Position numbers and translations under genes: made by a program
The notes under the pieces: model-generated
The model's input: only the letters and a program-made list of their open reading frames with translations
Database searches by the model: none
Told to the model about the DNA's origin: nothing
From: Hyphomicrobium_A sp963782555
GTDB taxonomy: Bacteria > Pseudomonadota > Alphaproteobacteria > Rhizobiales > Hyphomicrobiaceae
Assembly (NCBI GenBank): GCA_963782555.1
Contig: CAWAKB010000004.1
Location: 558,001-622,000, forward strand
Length of the DNA stretch: 64,000 bases
Direction: 5' to 3'
Shown here: positions 51,325-59,966 of the stretch, in pieces
How the letters are laid out: every line of letters begins with the position of its first letter
Numbering within the stretch: position 1 is the stretch's first letter

Positions 51325-52068
51325 TTACGCTGCGACCGGCTGCTCGGAGATCGAATAGCCCGCCGCCGTCGCATCCCGGTAGAACATCTTCACCGTGTCG
51401 AGCGAGTACTCGTCGAGGTCCTTGCCAACGAGCGCGAGCTTGGCCAGCACGTCACTGGTCGCGGTGATGATGTGGCAGCCGATGGCGTCGGCCTGGAAGA
51501 TATTCAGGAGCTCGCGCGGCGAGGCCCACAAAAGCTCGATGTGCGGATAAGGCTGCAGGATCTCCAGGCAGCGCTGCATCATCGGCACGGGGTCGCGCCC
51601 GGTGTCGGCGACGCGGCCGGCGAAGACGGAGATGATCGCCGGTGCGCCCGGCGCGATGCAGCGGGCGACGCGTTCGACCTGCTCCGGCGTCATCAGCGCG
51701 GTGACGTTGACGGCGGCACCGGAACGGCTCAGCGTCTCGATCACCTCGCCGCAGAAGCGGCCTTCCGTATTCGAAACGGGAATCTTGACGTTGACGCGCG
51801 TGTTGGGACCCCAGGATGCGATCCTGCGTCCTTGCGCAATCATGCCGGGAAAGTCGTCGGCGAAGACCTCGAACGATACTGGGCGATCGGGAACGGCCTT
51901 CAAGACCTTGTGGGCGAAGCTCTCGTAGTCGGAGATGCCGGCCTTGCGCATCAATGTCGGATTGGTGGTGAACCCCTTGATCAGAGGATTCTTGGAAAGC
52001 TTGACGATTTGATCGAAGTCCGCCCCGTCGGCGAATATCTTGATCCCGAGCTCGCTGGTTTTGCGCAT
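51325..52068 (-). CDS. Transaldolase / fructose-6-phosphate aldolase-family enzyme
   Basis: 247 residues of the short (FSA/TalC-like) transaldolase group. Motifs: KIFADGADFDQIV, KGFTTNPTLMRKAG (TTNP), RVNVKIPVSNTEG with the Schiff-base Lys in VKIP, VNVTALMTPEQV and SVFAGRVADTGRDP. It transfers or cleaves dihydroxyacetone units by a lysine imine. Sitting among phosphoheptose-type genes, it could make sedoheptulose 7-phosphate or a related ketose as the cluster's entry substrate (inference). 15 bases from the phosphatase gene. Confidence 0.88.
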   Translation of the reverse strand: MRKTSELGIKIFADGADFDQIVKLSKNPLIKGFTTNPTLMRKAGISDYESFAHKVLKAVPDRPVSFEVFADDFPGMIAQGRRIASWGPNTRVNVKIPVSNTEGRFCGEVIETLSRSGAAVNVTALMTPEQVERVARCIAPGAPAIISVFAGRVADTGRDPVPMMQRCLEILQPYPHIELLWASPRELLNIFQADAIGCHIITATSDVLAKLALVGKDLDEYSLDTVKMFYRDATAAGYSISEQPVAA

Positions 52069-52083
52069 TATTGCCCCGCCTTG

Positions 52084-52614
52084 CTAGATTTCGTTCAGTA
52101 CGATTTCGGTCGCCTCACTCAATGAAGTTACGACAAAGTCCGCGCCCTCCGGCCTCGGCTCGCGGTATCCCAAATCGATGAAGACGGTCCGGCATCCTGC
52201 CGCTTTGCCGGCGTCGACGTCGCTCGCGCGGTCACCAATCATCACGCTGCGCGACAGGTCAAGACCGAGTTTGGCGGCAGCGCTGAGCAGCATTCCCGGC
52301 CGCGGCTTGCGGCACGCGCACGCATCGTCTCTGGTGTGGTAGCAGACTTCGATTTCATCCACAGGAAGCTCGCTCAACAAGCGGCGGTGCATCTCTTCGA
52401 CCACCGATCGCGCTATGAGCCCGGCGCCGACATCGGGCTGATTCGTGACGACGACGAGCCGGTAGTCCGCCGCCCTGAGACGCTCCACGCAGGCCTTCGC
52501 CGCGTCATAGAAGCCGAAGTCCTCCAGGGTGCGTGGCGCGAACGACCGGCCATCCCGAAACTCCGGAACGACCAGCACGCCATCCCTGTCGAGGAAAACG
52601 GCGCGGTCCCCCAT
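52084..52614 (-). CDS. GmhB-like HAD-IIIA phosphatase
   Basis: 176 residues. HAD motif I VFLDRDGVLV (DxD), motif II VVTNQPDVGAGL, motif III Lys in CACRKPRPGML and motif IV VMIGDRASDVDAGK. A zinc loop CYHTRDDACAC keeps the Cys-His-Cys-Cys ligands of GmhB. GmhB removes the 7-phosphate from heptose 1,7-bisphosphate before nucleotide activation. Here it is between the SIS isomerase and the transaldolase, consistent with that role on heptose or an analogue. Confidence 0.88.
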   Translation of the reverse strand: MGDRAVFLDRDGVLVVPEFRDGRSFAPRTLEDFGFYDAAKACVERLRAADYRLVVVTNQPDVGAGLIARSVVEEMHRRLLSELPVDEIEVCYHTRDDACACRKPRPGMLLSAAAKLGLDLSRSVMIGDRASDVDAGKAAGCRTVFIDLGYREPRPEGADFVVTSLSEATEIVLNEI

Positions 52615-52627
52615 CGCACGCTCCCCC

Positions 52628-53215
52628 TCACCACTTCGTGCTTCTGACTTGCAGCTCGGGATGCGAGACGAGGCAATGCCACACGATCCCCTGCATGCCT
52701 TCCGAGAGCGGCGTGATGCGGTCCGGGTTGACGACCGGAATGACGACGACGACGTCGCCCTGCTTGGCCGTATAGCCGGTGTCGCGGCCGACGATGCCGA
52801 AGACCTTGGCGCCGCGCTCCCTCGCCAGATCGATGGCGCGCACCAGATTGACGCTGATATTGCGCTCCGCGTCGCCGCCGCCGACCGAGTAGATGAGGAG
52901 TGCGTCCTTGTCGGAGAGGCGGCTCACTTGCAGCCAGCCCGAGAAGATCGTGTCGAACCCCTCGTCGTTGGCGCGCGCCGTCAGCTCGGAGACATTGTCG
53001 GCCGGCGTATAGGCCTCGATGTTGCAGAGCTTGCGGAAGTCGTTGACGGCGTGGCTGCAGTTGCCGGCGCTGCCACCGACGCCGAGCAGAAACAGGCGCC
53101 CGCCGCGCTCGCGCAAGGCGGCCAGCTGCTGCGCCAGCCCCTCGACGACCGTGCGATCGATCTGTCCGCAGATCTGTTGCACCTCGGAAAAAAACGATGC
53201 TGCGTGGGTGTTCAT
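52628..53215 (-). CDS. GmhA-like SIS-domain phosphosugar isomerase
   Basis: 195 residues. SIS motifs FLLGVGGSAGNCSHAVNDF and LIYSVGGGDAERNISVNLV; ANDEGFDTIFSGWLQ corresponds to the ANDxxYxxxF region of GmhA; the C-terminal GMQGIVWHCLVSHPEL keeps a His. It should interconvert a ketose phosphate and aldose phosphate, such as sedoheptulose 7-phosphate and manno-heptose 7-phosphate. ATG 53215 is preceded by AGGG. It heads the heptose-like block after a 441-base gap, so a promoter is expected upstream. Confidence 0.87.
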   Translation of the reverse strand: MNTHAASFFSEVQQICGQIDRTVVEGLAQQLAALRERGGRLFLLGVGGSAGNCSHAVNDFRKLCNIEAYTPADNVSELTARANDEGFDTIFSGWLQVSRLSDKDALLIYSVGGGDAERNISVNLVRAIDLARERGAKVFGIVGRDTGYTAKQGDVVVVIPVVNPDRITPLSEGMQGIVWHCLVSHPELQVRSTKW

Positions 53216-53656
53216 GCGAGCCCTGATATGCACTTAAGGTCGAAAGCTTCTCAAACGATCTTAGTTGGTGAAGCAAGCGTCCGCCATGAAAGTCGAGACG
53301 CGCTTCGAGATTTTCCACGACGAAGACGCACGCACGCGCGCGACACGTCACCTGCAAAAAATGCGGTGGCGCGGGGCAATTATCACGAGCCTACGAGAGT
53401 CGTGCGTGCGCGGCAGACACATGCCGCATGTATTGTGAAAGTTATGCACAGGAAGCGCACGGGATCGTCCGCGCCGCGCCTGTCTGCCCGAGCAACAACG
53501 TCTCTCACTGACGCGCAATCGAACAGCGCCAGCCTCGGAGCCGGCCGCGCGTCGCGTGCTGGAGCGCGTCCCCGGCGGAACCGATCTCGGCTGCTTGCTG
53601 TTGCGGCGCTACCGGCGATCGCTCGCCTCGAAGAGGAGGATCGGATCCTTCTGAGC
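53216..53656. other. Non-coding gap (441 bp) inside the long gene run
   Basis: No frame here has the look of a real gene on either strand; the longer open frames are arginine-rich and low-complexity. A 13-base palindrome ACATGCCGCATGT (53419-53431) followed by TATTGTGAAAGTTATGC is the only regular element seen and could be an operator or promoter site for the heptose-like block. The arginine-rich minus-strand frame at 53383-53667 may be chance or a decayed remnant. Confidence 0.45.
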
Positions 53657-54637
53657 TCAGAGGGCATGCCTCTGCGCCCGCGCCGGGCGCAGCCAGTGCG
53701 ACAGACGCCGGCGCGCCACCGTGGCGAGATCCTGCGGCCGCAAGGTCAGGAATAGCCAGGCGGTCATGGCCACCTCGCGCGCGCGTGCGGCAAGACACGG
53801 CAGGGGCCCGGCAGCACACGCGCGCCGGCGCTCCTGGATAAGACCGAAACGCCGCGTCGAGAACAGGTGGCGTCCTTTCCAGCGCTGCGCATAGCCTGCA
53901 GGAAACGTATTTCCGGCCGCTGCCATCTTCGCCTCGACCAGCGCGATCATGCTGAGCGTCTTTTCGAGATTGACGGCCTGCGACCAGGCAACGCCGCCCT
54001 CGACGCGGCGCCACGCGCAAAGCACCTCCGGCGAGAAGCAGGCCCCGCGCGTCAACGCCAGCAGGCGCGACACGTAGCCGTCGGTGAAGGCGTGCAACGC
54101 CTCGGGGAAACCGCCGACCTCCTGAAGCCCGGCACGGTTGAACAAGCTCGCATTCCCCATGAACCAGCCGTCGTCCTCGAGTAGATGGCGCGCGGTTTCC
54201 GCCGGCGTAATGTAGCCCGGCTCGGCGATAGGGATCGGCGTCGGCAGCGGGCCGTGGCAGCGGCCCGCCTCGTCCAGGATGTCGCTGCGCGCCGAGAACA
54301 GCCCCGCCTCGGGATGGGAGTCGAGCAGCGCCATGCCCTTTTGAAAGAAATCCGGGTAGGTGCGGTCGTCGGAGGCGGCGAAATGGATGAACGTTCCGCG
54401 CGCCATCTGCAGGCCCACGTTCATGTTGGGCACGACGCCGCGGTTCTTGGGGTTGCGCACGAGCTGCGCATTCTTGAAGCGCGGCAGGAACCGCTCGAGG
54501 ATGGCGACGCTGTCGTCGGCGGAGGCGTCGTCGATGAAGATCGCCTCGTCGGCGGGCCGCGTCTGCGACGCCAGCGCCTCGAGTGCTTCGGGCAGATAGT
54601 GTGCGTGATTGTAGTTGGTCAGCACCAACGACAGCAT
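53657..54637 (-). CDS. Glycosyltransferase family 2
   Basis: 326 residues, inverting GT-A: SLVLTNYNHAHYLPEALEAL, AIFIDDASADDSVAIL, NRGVVPNMNVGLQMARGTFI, and FAASDDRTYPDFF carrying the metal-binding acidic pair, then DDGWFMGNASLFNRAGLQ and GGFPEALHAFTDGYV. The C-terminal ~70 residues are arginine-rich with one weak hydrophobic stretch (EVAMTAWLFLTL), perhaps membrane association. It closes the segment before the 441-base gap. Confidence 0.9.
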   Translation of the reverse strand: MLSLVLTNYNHAHYLPEALEALASQTRPADEAIFIDDASADDSVAILERFLPRFKNAQLVRNPKNRGVVPNMNVGLQMARGTFIHFAASDDRTYPDFFQKGMALLDSHPEAGLFSARSDILDEAGRCHGPLPTPIPIAEPGYITPAETARHLLEDDGWFMGNASLFNRAGLQEVGGFPEALHAFTDGYVSRLLALTRGACFSPEVLCAWRRVEGGVAWSQAVNLEKTLSMIALVEAKMAAAGNTFPAGYAQRWKGRHLFSTRRFGLIQERRRACAAGPLPCLAARAREVAMTAWLFLTLRPQDLATVARRRLSHWLRPARAQRHAL

Positions 54638-54679
54638 GCGCGAGGGCTCCCGGTCATGTTCAGGGGACTGCCACCGGGT

Positions 54680-55129
54680 TCAAGCCGCGAGGCCTCGGGC
54701 GTGCATCCAAATGGCGAACAAGTCATAGGCGACGACGCGCGGCTGCGTCAATATTTGGGCCGCAGGGAAGGCGCGCATCTCGCGTCCCTCGCGAATCTCC
54801 AGGCGGCTCAATACCCCGTCGTCGATCCTGACCTCGTAGTAATAGCGCACGACCCGGCCGAAGCGGCCGAAGCTGAACGAGAGGTCGGTGACGTAGCGGC
54901 CCTGCGCTGCCTTGAGGCAGAGCTCCTCCTCGAGCTCGCGCGCCAGAGCGTCCTCGGGGCTCTCGCCGGGGTCCATACCGCCGCCGAACAGACCCCAATG
55001 ACCGGGGTAGAAGATGCCGGGCTTCTGGTCGCGCAACTGCATGAGATAGCGGCCGTCGTCCAGCACGATCAGCGCGGCGACCGCATCGCCCGGCTGCAAG
55101 TGCCCCTCCTCGCCGAAGTAGTCGGTCAC
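54680..55129 (-). CDS. Nudix hydrolase (GDP-mannose hydrolase-like)
   Basis: 149 residues. A Nudix box is present in GGGMDPGESPEDALARELEE with the REL-EE core; the conserved Gly near its end is replaced by Cys (ELCL). Flanking features: AALIVLDDGRYLMQLRD and GHWGLFGGG. Likely cleaves a nucleotide sugar or nucleotide and may adjust donor pools for the cluster. GTG 55129 overlaps the stop of the upstream SDR (GTGA), so translation is coupled. Confidence 0.85.
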   Translation of the reverse strand: MTDYFGEEGHLQPGDAVAALIVLDDGRYLMQLRDQKPGIFYPGHWGLFGGGMDPGESPEDALARELEEELCLKAAQGRYVTDLSFSFGRFGRVVRYYYEVRIDDGVLSRLEIREGREMRAFPAAQILTQPRVVAYDLFAIWMHARGLAA

Positions 55130-56058
55130 GCGACGATCTCTTTTCTGGTGCGCGCCGTTTCGATGGCGGACCCGAACACACGATCGAGCACGGCGTAGGG
55201 ATCGGGCGGGACCCATCCCGTCAGTTTCGAGAAGCGGGTGCTGTCGAGCGAGGAGAAGGTCGTGATCTCCGCGCGCGGAAAGCCGGCGTCGGCGGCGCGG
55301 GCCTCGCGCACGCGCGCCGGGCCCACCCCGATACTTCGGGCAAGGTGGCGTGCGGCCTCGACATAGCTGATGTCGGTGGCGCCCGAGACCTGGAAGAGGC
55401 CGCTGTCGGACCGGTCTGCCAGCGCCAGCAGCGCCGACACCGCATCATCGAGCGCGATCGGCGCCATGTGCAGATCCGAGAACGCAGTCACCTCCCGACC
55501 CGCGGCAAGCGCGTCGATCCAGCCGCAGAAGAGCTTGAGCTCGGGCGTCAGCACCTTGGACAGGCGCAAGACAATCGCAGCCGTGCCGAAGGCTGAGAAC
55601 TCCGCTTCGGCCTCGGCCTTGAGCTGACCGTAGACGGTCAGCGGGCACGGCGGGCGCGACGCCGGAACGCAGGGCGTCTGCCAGTCGTAGACGGCATTGG
55701 TCGAGAGCAGCAGCACGCGTGCCCCTTGCGCGATGAGGCGCCGGGCAAGGCGCGCCGGACCCGTCGTGTTGACGCGACGCGCAAGCTCGGAATCCTTGCG
55801 GCATTCGGCAAGGCCCGTCATTGCAGCACAAAAGACGGCAATGTCCGTTCGAGGAAGCGCAACGGTGTCGACATCCGAGCCGGCGAGATCAAGAACCACG
55901 ATCTCTTGCGCGGGTGCTCCCGGCCGTCGCGTGGTGCCAAAGACCGTATCCCCCCGTCGTCGAAGGGCAGCCGCCAGCGCCCCCCCTATGCCTCCGTCGA
56001 CGCCGACGACGAGCACGCGCATCGCCTCTCCCGCCTTTGGCCCTTCGCTTCGGCTCAC
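55126..56058 (-). CDS. RmlD-like SDR sugar reductase
   Basis: 310 residues. Start of fold VLVVGVDGGIGGALAAALRR, VFCAAMTGLAECRKD, LLLSTNAVYDWQ, catalytic YGQLK in LTVYGQLKAEAEAEF, and LHMAPIALDDAVSALLAL. Similar to dTDP-4-dehydrorhamnose reductases, so it may reduce a 4-keto sugar made by an upstream dehydratase. GTG 56058 overlaps the next gene's stop as GTGA; MRVLVVG 12 codons later is another option. Confidence 0.82.
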   Translation of the reverse strand: MSRSEGPKAGEAMRVLVVGVDGGIGGALAAALRRRGDTVFGTTRRPGAPAQEIVVLDLAGSDVDTVALPRTDIAVFCAAMTGLAECRKDSELARRVNTTGPARLARRLIAQGARVLLLSTNAVYDWQTPCVPASRPPCPLTVYGQLKAEAEAEFSAFGTAAIVLRLSKVLTPELKLFCGWIDALAAGREVTAFSDLHMAPIALDDAVSALLALADRSDSGLFQVSGATDISYVEAARHLARSIGVGPARVREARAADAGFPRAEITTFSSLDSTRFSKLTGWVPPDPYAVLDRVFGSAIETARTRKEIVA

Positions 56059-57173
56059 CCGGCCGGGGTTCCCTCTTTTTCAGCGTCGCCCAGCGCTTCT
56101 GCGTCCATGCGTGCCGTCTCCCGCTCGATCGTCTCCAGGCTGCCGATCTCGCGCCGGTCGATCATCCACAAGGCGCCGCCGATCAGGCTCACGGCCAACA
56201 CGATAAGCGCGAACAGCACGCTCGAGCCGAACGCGATCTCAGCTGGCAACCCGACCGCGCCGAACGCCACGATGGCCGTGCCCTCGCGCACGCCCCAGCC
56301 CGCCACCGAGATCGGCAGCATGGCAATCTCCATCACCGCGGGTACAAGCAGCGCGCATCCGAGCGCAATGGCGGGCGTCACGCCCCAGCCCAAGAGGAGC
56401 ACGAAAAACAGCGCGCAGTTCAAGACGGAAAGCAGCAATGCGAGAAGAGCCGCCACCATCAGCCTCGGTCGGGGGCGGAAGAGATGCTGCCCGATCATGG
56501 CCGTGTGCAGCAGCAGCTGGACGATCCCGTTCTCGCGAATGTGTTGCGGCAGCCTGCGGAAGATCCCCAAGCGGCCCGGCACAAAGGCGAGCAGCGCCAC
56601 GACCACCATTCCGCCCACACCGGCAATCGCCAGAACGATCAGCCCCAGCCGCACCGTCGGTGCGACGATGGCGTCGAGCAGAAATGGCAGGCTCGCAAGC
56701 ACGAGCGTGTGGTTCATGATGATGCCGAGGACCCGGTCCAAGGCGACGGCCGCGGTTGCATCGTGCAGCGGCAGCCCGCACCCGCGGATGCGCCAGATGC
56801 GCAGCGCGTCGCCGCCGAGGAACGAGACGAACGTCTGGCCGAAAAACATGCCCTCGAGAGAGACGCGCAAGGCCGCACCCACGGGAAGGTGGCGCCCATA
56901 GAGGCCGACGACGGCGGAAAGCCTGCCGGCCCCTACCAACGTCTGCAGGAGAACAATAGCAAAGCCGACGGCGATGGCGTAAGGGGCGACCGACAGCAGC
57001 GTGTGCACGACCGCGTTGAAGTCGAGACTGAAGGCGATGGCCAATAGGATGGCAACGCCCAGCCCCAGCTTTATCGCAGTGCTTGCGGCCTTGCCCATCA
57101 CCCGCCTGAACGGCCCGGACTTCGCATGCGAGGCCTGCTCTACTTTCGCGTGGATCTGAGCATACGCCTGCAT
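56055..57173 (-). CDS. LPG synthase transmembrane (AglD/MprF N-domain-like) membrane protein
   Basis: 372 residues with about eight membrane helices and the LPG_synthase_TM signature: VSLEGMFFGQTFVSFLGGDA and RIWRIRGCGLPLHDATAAVAL, DRVLGIIMNHT, then GWGVREGTAIVAFGAVGLP. Members of this family flip or modify lipids and occur in many glycan clusters (possible flippase). Positions of the C-terminal helices agree. It starts 3 bases after the E1 beta stop; function in export of the glycan lipid is inferred. Confidence 0.85.
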   Translation of the reverse strand: MQAYAQIHAKVEQASHAKSGPFRRVMGKAASTAIKLGLGVAILLAIAFSLDFNAVVHTLLSVAPYAIAVGFAIVLLQTLVGAGRLSAVVGLYGRHLPVGAALRVSLEGMFFGQTFVSFLGGDALRIWRIRGCGLPLHDATAAVALDRVLGIIMNHTLVLASLPFLLDAIVAPTVRLGLIVLAIAGVGGMVVVALLAFVPGRLGIFRRLPQHIRENGIVQLLLHTAMIGQHLFRPRPRLMVAALLALLLSVLNCALFFVLLLGWGVTPAIALGCALLVPAVMEIAMLPISVAGWGVREGTAIVAFGAVGLPAEIAFGSSVLFALIVLAVSLIGGALWMIDRREIGSLETIERETARMDAEALGDAEKEGTPAG

Positions 57174-57176
57174 GCC

Positions 57177-58211
57177 TCAATAGGGTCCTTTGAAATTGTC
57201 CTCTCGGCTCAGATCACCGACACGCTCGGGATCGGCGCCGAGCGTTGCCAGCGCCGCCTTGGCGATGGTGGAGGCTTTGGGATAGAAGGCCTCCTCGAGC
57301 TTGAACGAGACCGGTGCCGGGCAATTCGGAAGCGCAATGCGCCTTATCGGAGCCTTCAAGTGCGACCAGGCCTTCTCCGCCGCCAGCGCTGCAATCTCGC
57401 TCACCACGCCGCACAGCTCCCATGAGGTGTCGGTGACGATGAGGCGTCCGGTCTTCTTGACCAACTCGAGGATCGTCTCCTCGTCGAGCGGGCGGATGCT
57501 GCGCAGGTCGATCACCTCCGCCTCGACCCCGTGGCGGGCGAGCTCCTCGGCCGCATGCATGGCCTCATTAGCCATGAGCGAGGTGCCGACGATGGTGATG
57601 TCGCGGCCTTTGCGCACGACGTTGGCTTTGCCGATCGGCGTCGGCGTGTCCTCCTCGGGCACATCTCCCGAGGTGCCATAGAGCGTGCGGTGCTCCAGGA
57701 TTATGACGGGCCCGTTGTGGCGTAGCGCGGCGAGCGTCAGGCCCTTGGCATCGCTCGGGAATGTCGGCATCACCACGCTCAGGCCGGGGAAGTGCGCAAG
57801 CGGCGCCTGCAGGCTCTGGGAATGAGTGGCACCCTGGCCCCAGCCCTTGCCGATGACGGCGCGCACCACGATCGGAACATTGCCTGCGCGACCCATGAAC
57901 ATGTAGCGCCACTTGGCCGCCAGGTTGATGAGATTGTCGAAGCTCAGGAACACGAAGTCGTTGCGCGGGTGCACGATGATGGGCCGCTTGCCCATGGCCG
58001 CGGCTCCGACGGCAATCCCCGTCAGCGCGTTTTCCATGGCGGGGGCGTCGAACACGCGGTCGGGCCCGAAGCGCTTCGCCGCCTCCACGGTCGAGCCGAA
58101 TATGCCGGAAGGATAGTCGACGGCGATACCGGTCACGAAAATGGCGGGATCACGCTCCATCGCCTGGCAAAGCCCCTCCGATAGGGCTTGCGCATACGTC
58201 ATCTCGCGCAT
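57177..58211 (-). CDS. 2-oxoacid dehydrogenase E1 beta-like subunit
   Basis: 344 residues, transketolase-like pyrimidine-binding domain (EMTYAQALSEGLCQAMERD, DAPAMENALTGIAVGAAAMG, FDNLINLAAKWRYMF, GKGWGQGATHSQSLQ with the family SQS) plus C-terminal domain (DLRSIRPLDEETILELVKKT). It forms a heterotetramer with the alpha subunit to bind thiamine diphosphate. ATG 58211 has an AAGGGG site. No E2 lipoyl transferase or E3 gene lies in the window, so it may catalyse carboligation instead of the oxidative reaction. Confidence 0.88.
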   Translation of the reverse strand: MREMTYAQALSEGLCQAMERDPAIFVTGIAVDYPSGIFGSTVEAAKRFGPDRVFDAPAMENALTGIAVGAAAMGKRPIIVHPRNDFVFLSFDNLINLAAKWRYMFMGRAGNVPIVVRAVIGKGWGQGATHSQSLQAPLAHFPGLSVVMPTFPSDAKGLTLAALRHNGPVIILEHRTLYGTSGDVPEEDTPTPIGKANVVRKGRDITIVGTSLMANEAMHAAEELARHGVEAEVIDLRSIRPLDEETILELVKKTGRLIVTDTSWELCGVVSEIAALAAEKAWSHLKAPIRRIALPNCPAPVSFKLEEAFYPKASTIAKAALATLGADPERVGDLSREDNFKGPY

Positions 58212-58224
58212 CGCGCACCCCTTC

Positions 58225-59259
58225 TCAAACGAGATCGAACAAGGTGGAGACCTCCGGCCATGGCGCCGCGCGGGCGCGCTCGATGGCCTCGTCGACCTCC
58301 TGCTGCATCGTCGCGCGCCACGCATCGAGGCGCTGTCTGTCGGCGGCGCCGACGCGCAGCAGACGCTCCTCGCTGCGCGTAACGGGGCAGCGCTTCATCC
58401 ACGCCTCCACCTCCTCGCGCGTGCGGTAGGTGCGGTTGAGCTCATGATCGAAGTGCGGGCCGACGTGCTCGCGCCAGCGGTAGGTCATGCATTCGAGAAA
58501 CACCGGCCCCTCTCCGCGCCGCAAGGTTGCGACCGCCTTTTGCGCCGCGCGGTAGACCTCGAGCACGTCGTTGCCGTCGATGCGGTTGGCTTCGACTTTG
58601 AAGGCGCGCACCCGCTCGCACAGGTCGGTGTCCGGGGCCTGGCGCACCTCCAACGGGCTCTCCGTCGCATAGAGGTTGTTCTCGCAGGCGAAGAGGACCG
58701 GAAGCCGCTTGATCGCGGCGTAGTTCAACGCCTCGTAGAAGGCGCCCTCGTCGAGCGACCCCTCCCCGAAGAAGGTGACCGCCACGCGGTCCACCTTGTC
58801 CATCTTGAAGGCCAGCGCCGCCCCCACGGCGACGGCGGTCATTTCGCCGAGAATAGCGCTGGTGGCAATCATGCCGCACTCGGGCGCCGTCAGATGCACC
58901 GAGCCGCCGCGGCCTCCCGAGCAGCCGTCGGCGCGGCCATAGAGCTCGGCTGCGAGCTCGTAGATGCCGCCGCCTTTGGCGAGGTAGTGGTTGTGACAGC
59001 GGTGATGGCTGAAAACGACGTCATCGCGGCGCAAGGCATGGCACACGCCCACGGCCACCGCCTCCTGGCCGGAGCCGAAATGCGCCGGCGTGCGCATCTC
59101 CTGCTCGCGGTAGCGCTCCGCGAGGCGCTCCTCGGTCAAGCGGACCTTCAAAAGCCCTTGATGCAGCGCCAGCAGTAGATCCGTATCGGCACGCGCGCCC
59201 TCAGGCGCCGTGTCGCCGGCGCGCGACGCCGTTTGCTTGTCCTTGAGGAAGACTTCCAT
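58225..59259 (-). CDS. 2-oxoacid dehydrogenase E1 alpha-like subunit
   Basis: 344 residues. TPP-binding signature in FFGEGSLDEGAFYEALNYAA through ACENN (canonical GDG-x-N with GEG here); other landmarks GSGQEAVAVGVCHAL, HHRCHNHYLAKGG, GGRGGSVHLTAPECG and KVEANRIDGNDVLEVY. Together with the beta subunit it should decarboxylate a 2-oxo acid. Occurrence in a sugar cluster, with no E2/E3, suggests transfer of a two-carbon or acyl unit to a keto-sugar (inference). The gene pair has a 13-base gap. Confidence 0.88.
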   Translation of the reverse strand: MEVFLKDKQTASRAGDTAPEGARADTDLLLALHQGLLKVRLTEERLAERYREQEMRTPAHFGSGQEAVAVGVCHALRRDDVVFSHHRCHNHYLAKGGGIYELAAELYGRADGCSGGRGGSVHLTAPECGMIATSAILGEMTAVAVGAALAFKMDKVDRVAVTFFGEGSLDEGAFYEALNYAAIKRLPVLFACENNLYATESPLEVRQAPDTDLCERVRAFKVEANRIDGNDVLEVYRAAQKAVATLRRGEGPVFLECMTYRWREHVGPHFDHELNRTYRTREEVEAWMKRCPVTRSEERLLRVGAADRQRLDAWRATMQQEVDEAIERARAAPWPEVSTLFDLV

Positions 59260-59327
59260 GGAAACTGACTGCCCCCTTCAATTCGTGCGCGCCCCCGCCC
59301 GCACATCACCTCGAGCCAGCGGATAAA

Positions 59328-59966
59328 CTATCGCGCCGGAGGCGTCGTGGGGGGCTCATGCTCACCTGAATCCCCAACTTCTTCGATTATAGGGGCTAAT
59401 CCCTTCATGATTTTGCGCACCGCCAGCCGCAACTCCTGCTTGTGCTCGGGTGTAACCTTGTCCATCGCGTCGCCAAATCGAATGACGACCGTAAAGGCGG
59501 TCTTAGCGAAATTCCCGATCCCTGCGGCTGAAGTGAACTCCTCAAGCATGTTGTCGAGGCGCGACATGGCACTGAGGAGAGGAAGAGAGGCCAGCAGCAT
59601 AAACCCGGACAGAACCACAGCGCTAACCAGGGCGGGCGCGACATGCTCCACTAAGCGGTCAAACCTCCGCTGCCCCGGGCGGCCGGAGGTATCGGGGCTG
59701 TTGGCGTCTCCCCATATGCTCTGTGGGCTCCATTCTTTTGAAAGCCCCGGCTTGATCTTCGCTTGTCGATAAAGAGCACTGACCTCTCTAATCCGAGTTA
59801 GTGCCTCCGAGATCCCCGCCTGCAGGTCCTTGTGGTGAACGAGGACACCGAAGGCGCGGGCCATGATCAAATAGGAGCCGTCTCTGTGCAGGATCTCCAA
59901 GTCGAAGTCTTCACTCATGCGGACCATTTCGGACAATGGACACTGGGAACCGATGCCTGGAAACAT
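59328..59966 (-). CDS. Hypothetical membrane protein
   Basis: Up to 212 residues. ATG 59966 overlaps the upstream stop as TGATG and is taken as start; Met codons at 59927 and 59918 (MSEDFDLEI) also fit. N-terminal ~90 residues are soluble (DLEILHRDGSYLIMARAFGV), then two hydrophobic stretches (APALVSAVVLSGFMLLASLPL and IGNFAKTAFTVVIRF) and a helical C-terminus (KQELRLAVRKIMKGLAPIIE). No family recognised. Base composition is lower in GC than the surroundings. Confidence 0.6.
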   Translation of the reverse strand: MFPGIGSQCPLSEMVRMSEDFDLEILHRDGSYLIMARAFGVLVHHKDLQAGISEALTRIREVSALYRQAKIKPGLSKEWSPQSIWGDANSPDTSGRPGQRRFDRLVEHVAPALVSAVVLSGFMLLASLPLLSAMSRLDNMLEEFTSAAGIGNFAKTAFTVVIRFGDAMDKVTPEHKQELRLAVRKIMKGLAPIIEEVGDSGEHEPPTTPPAR

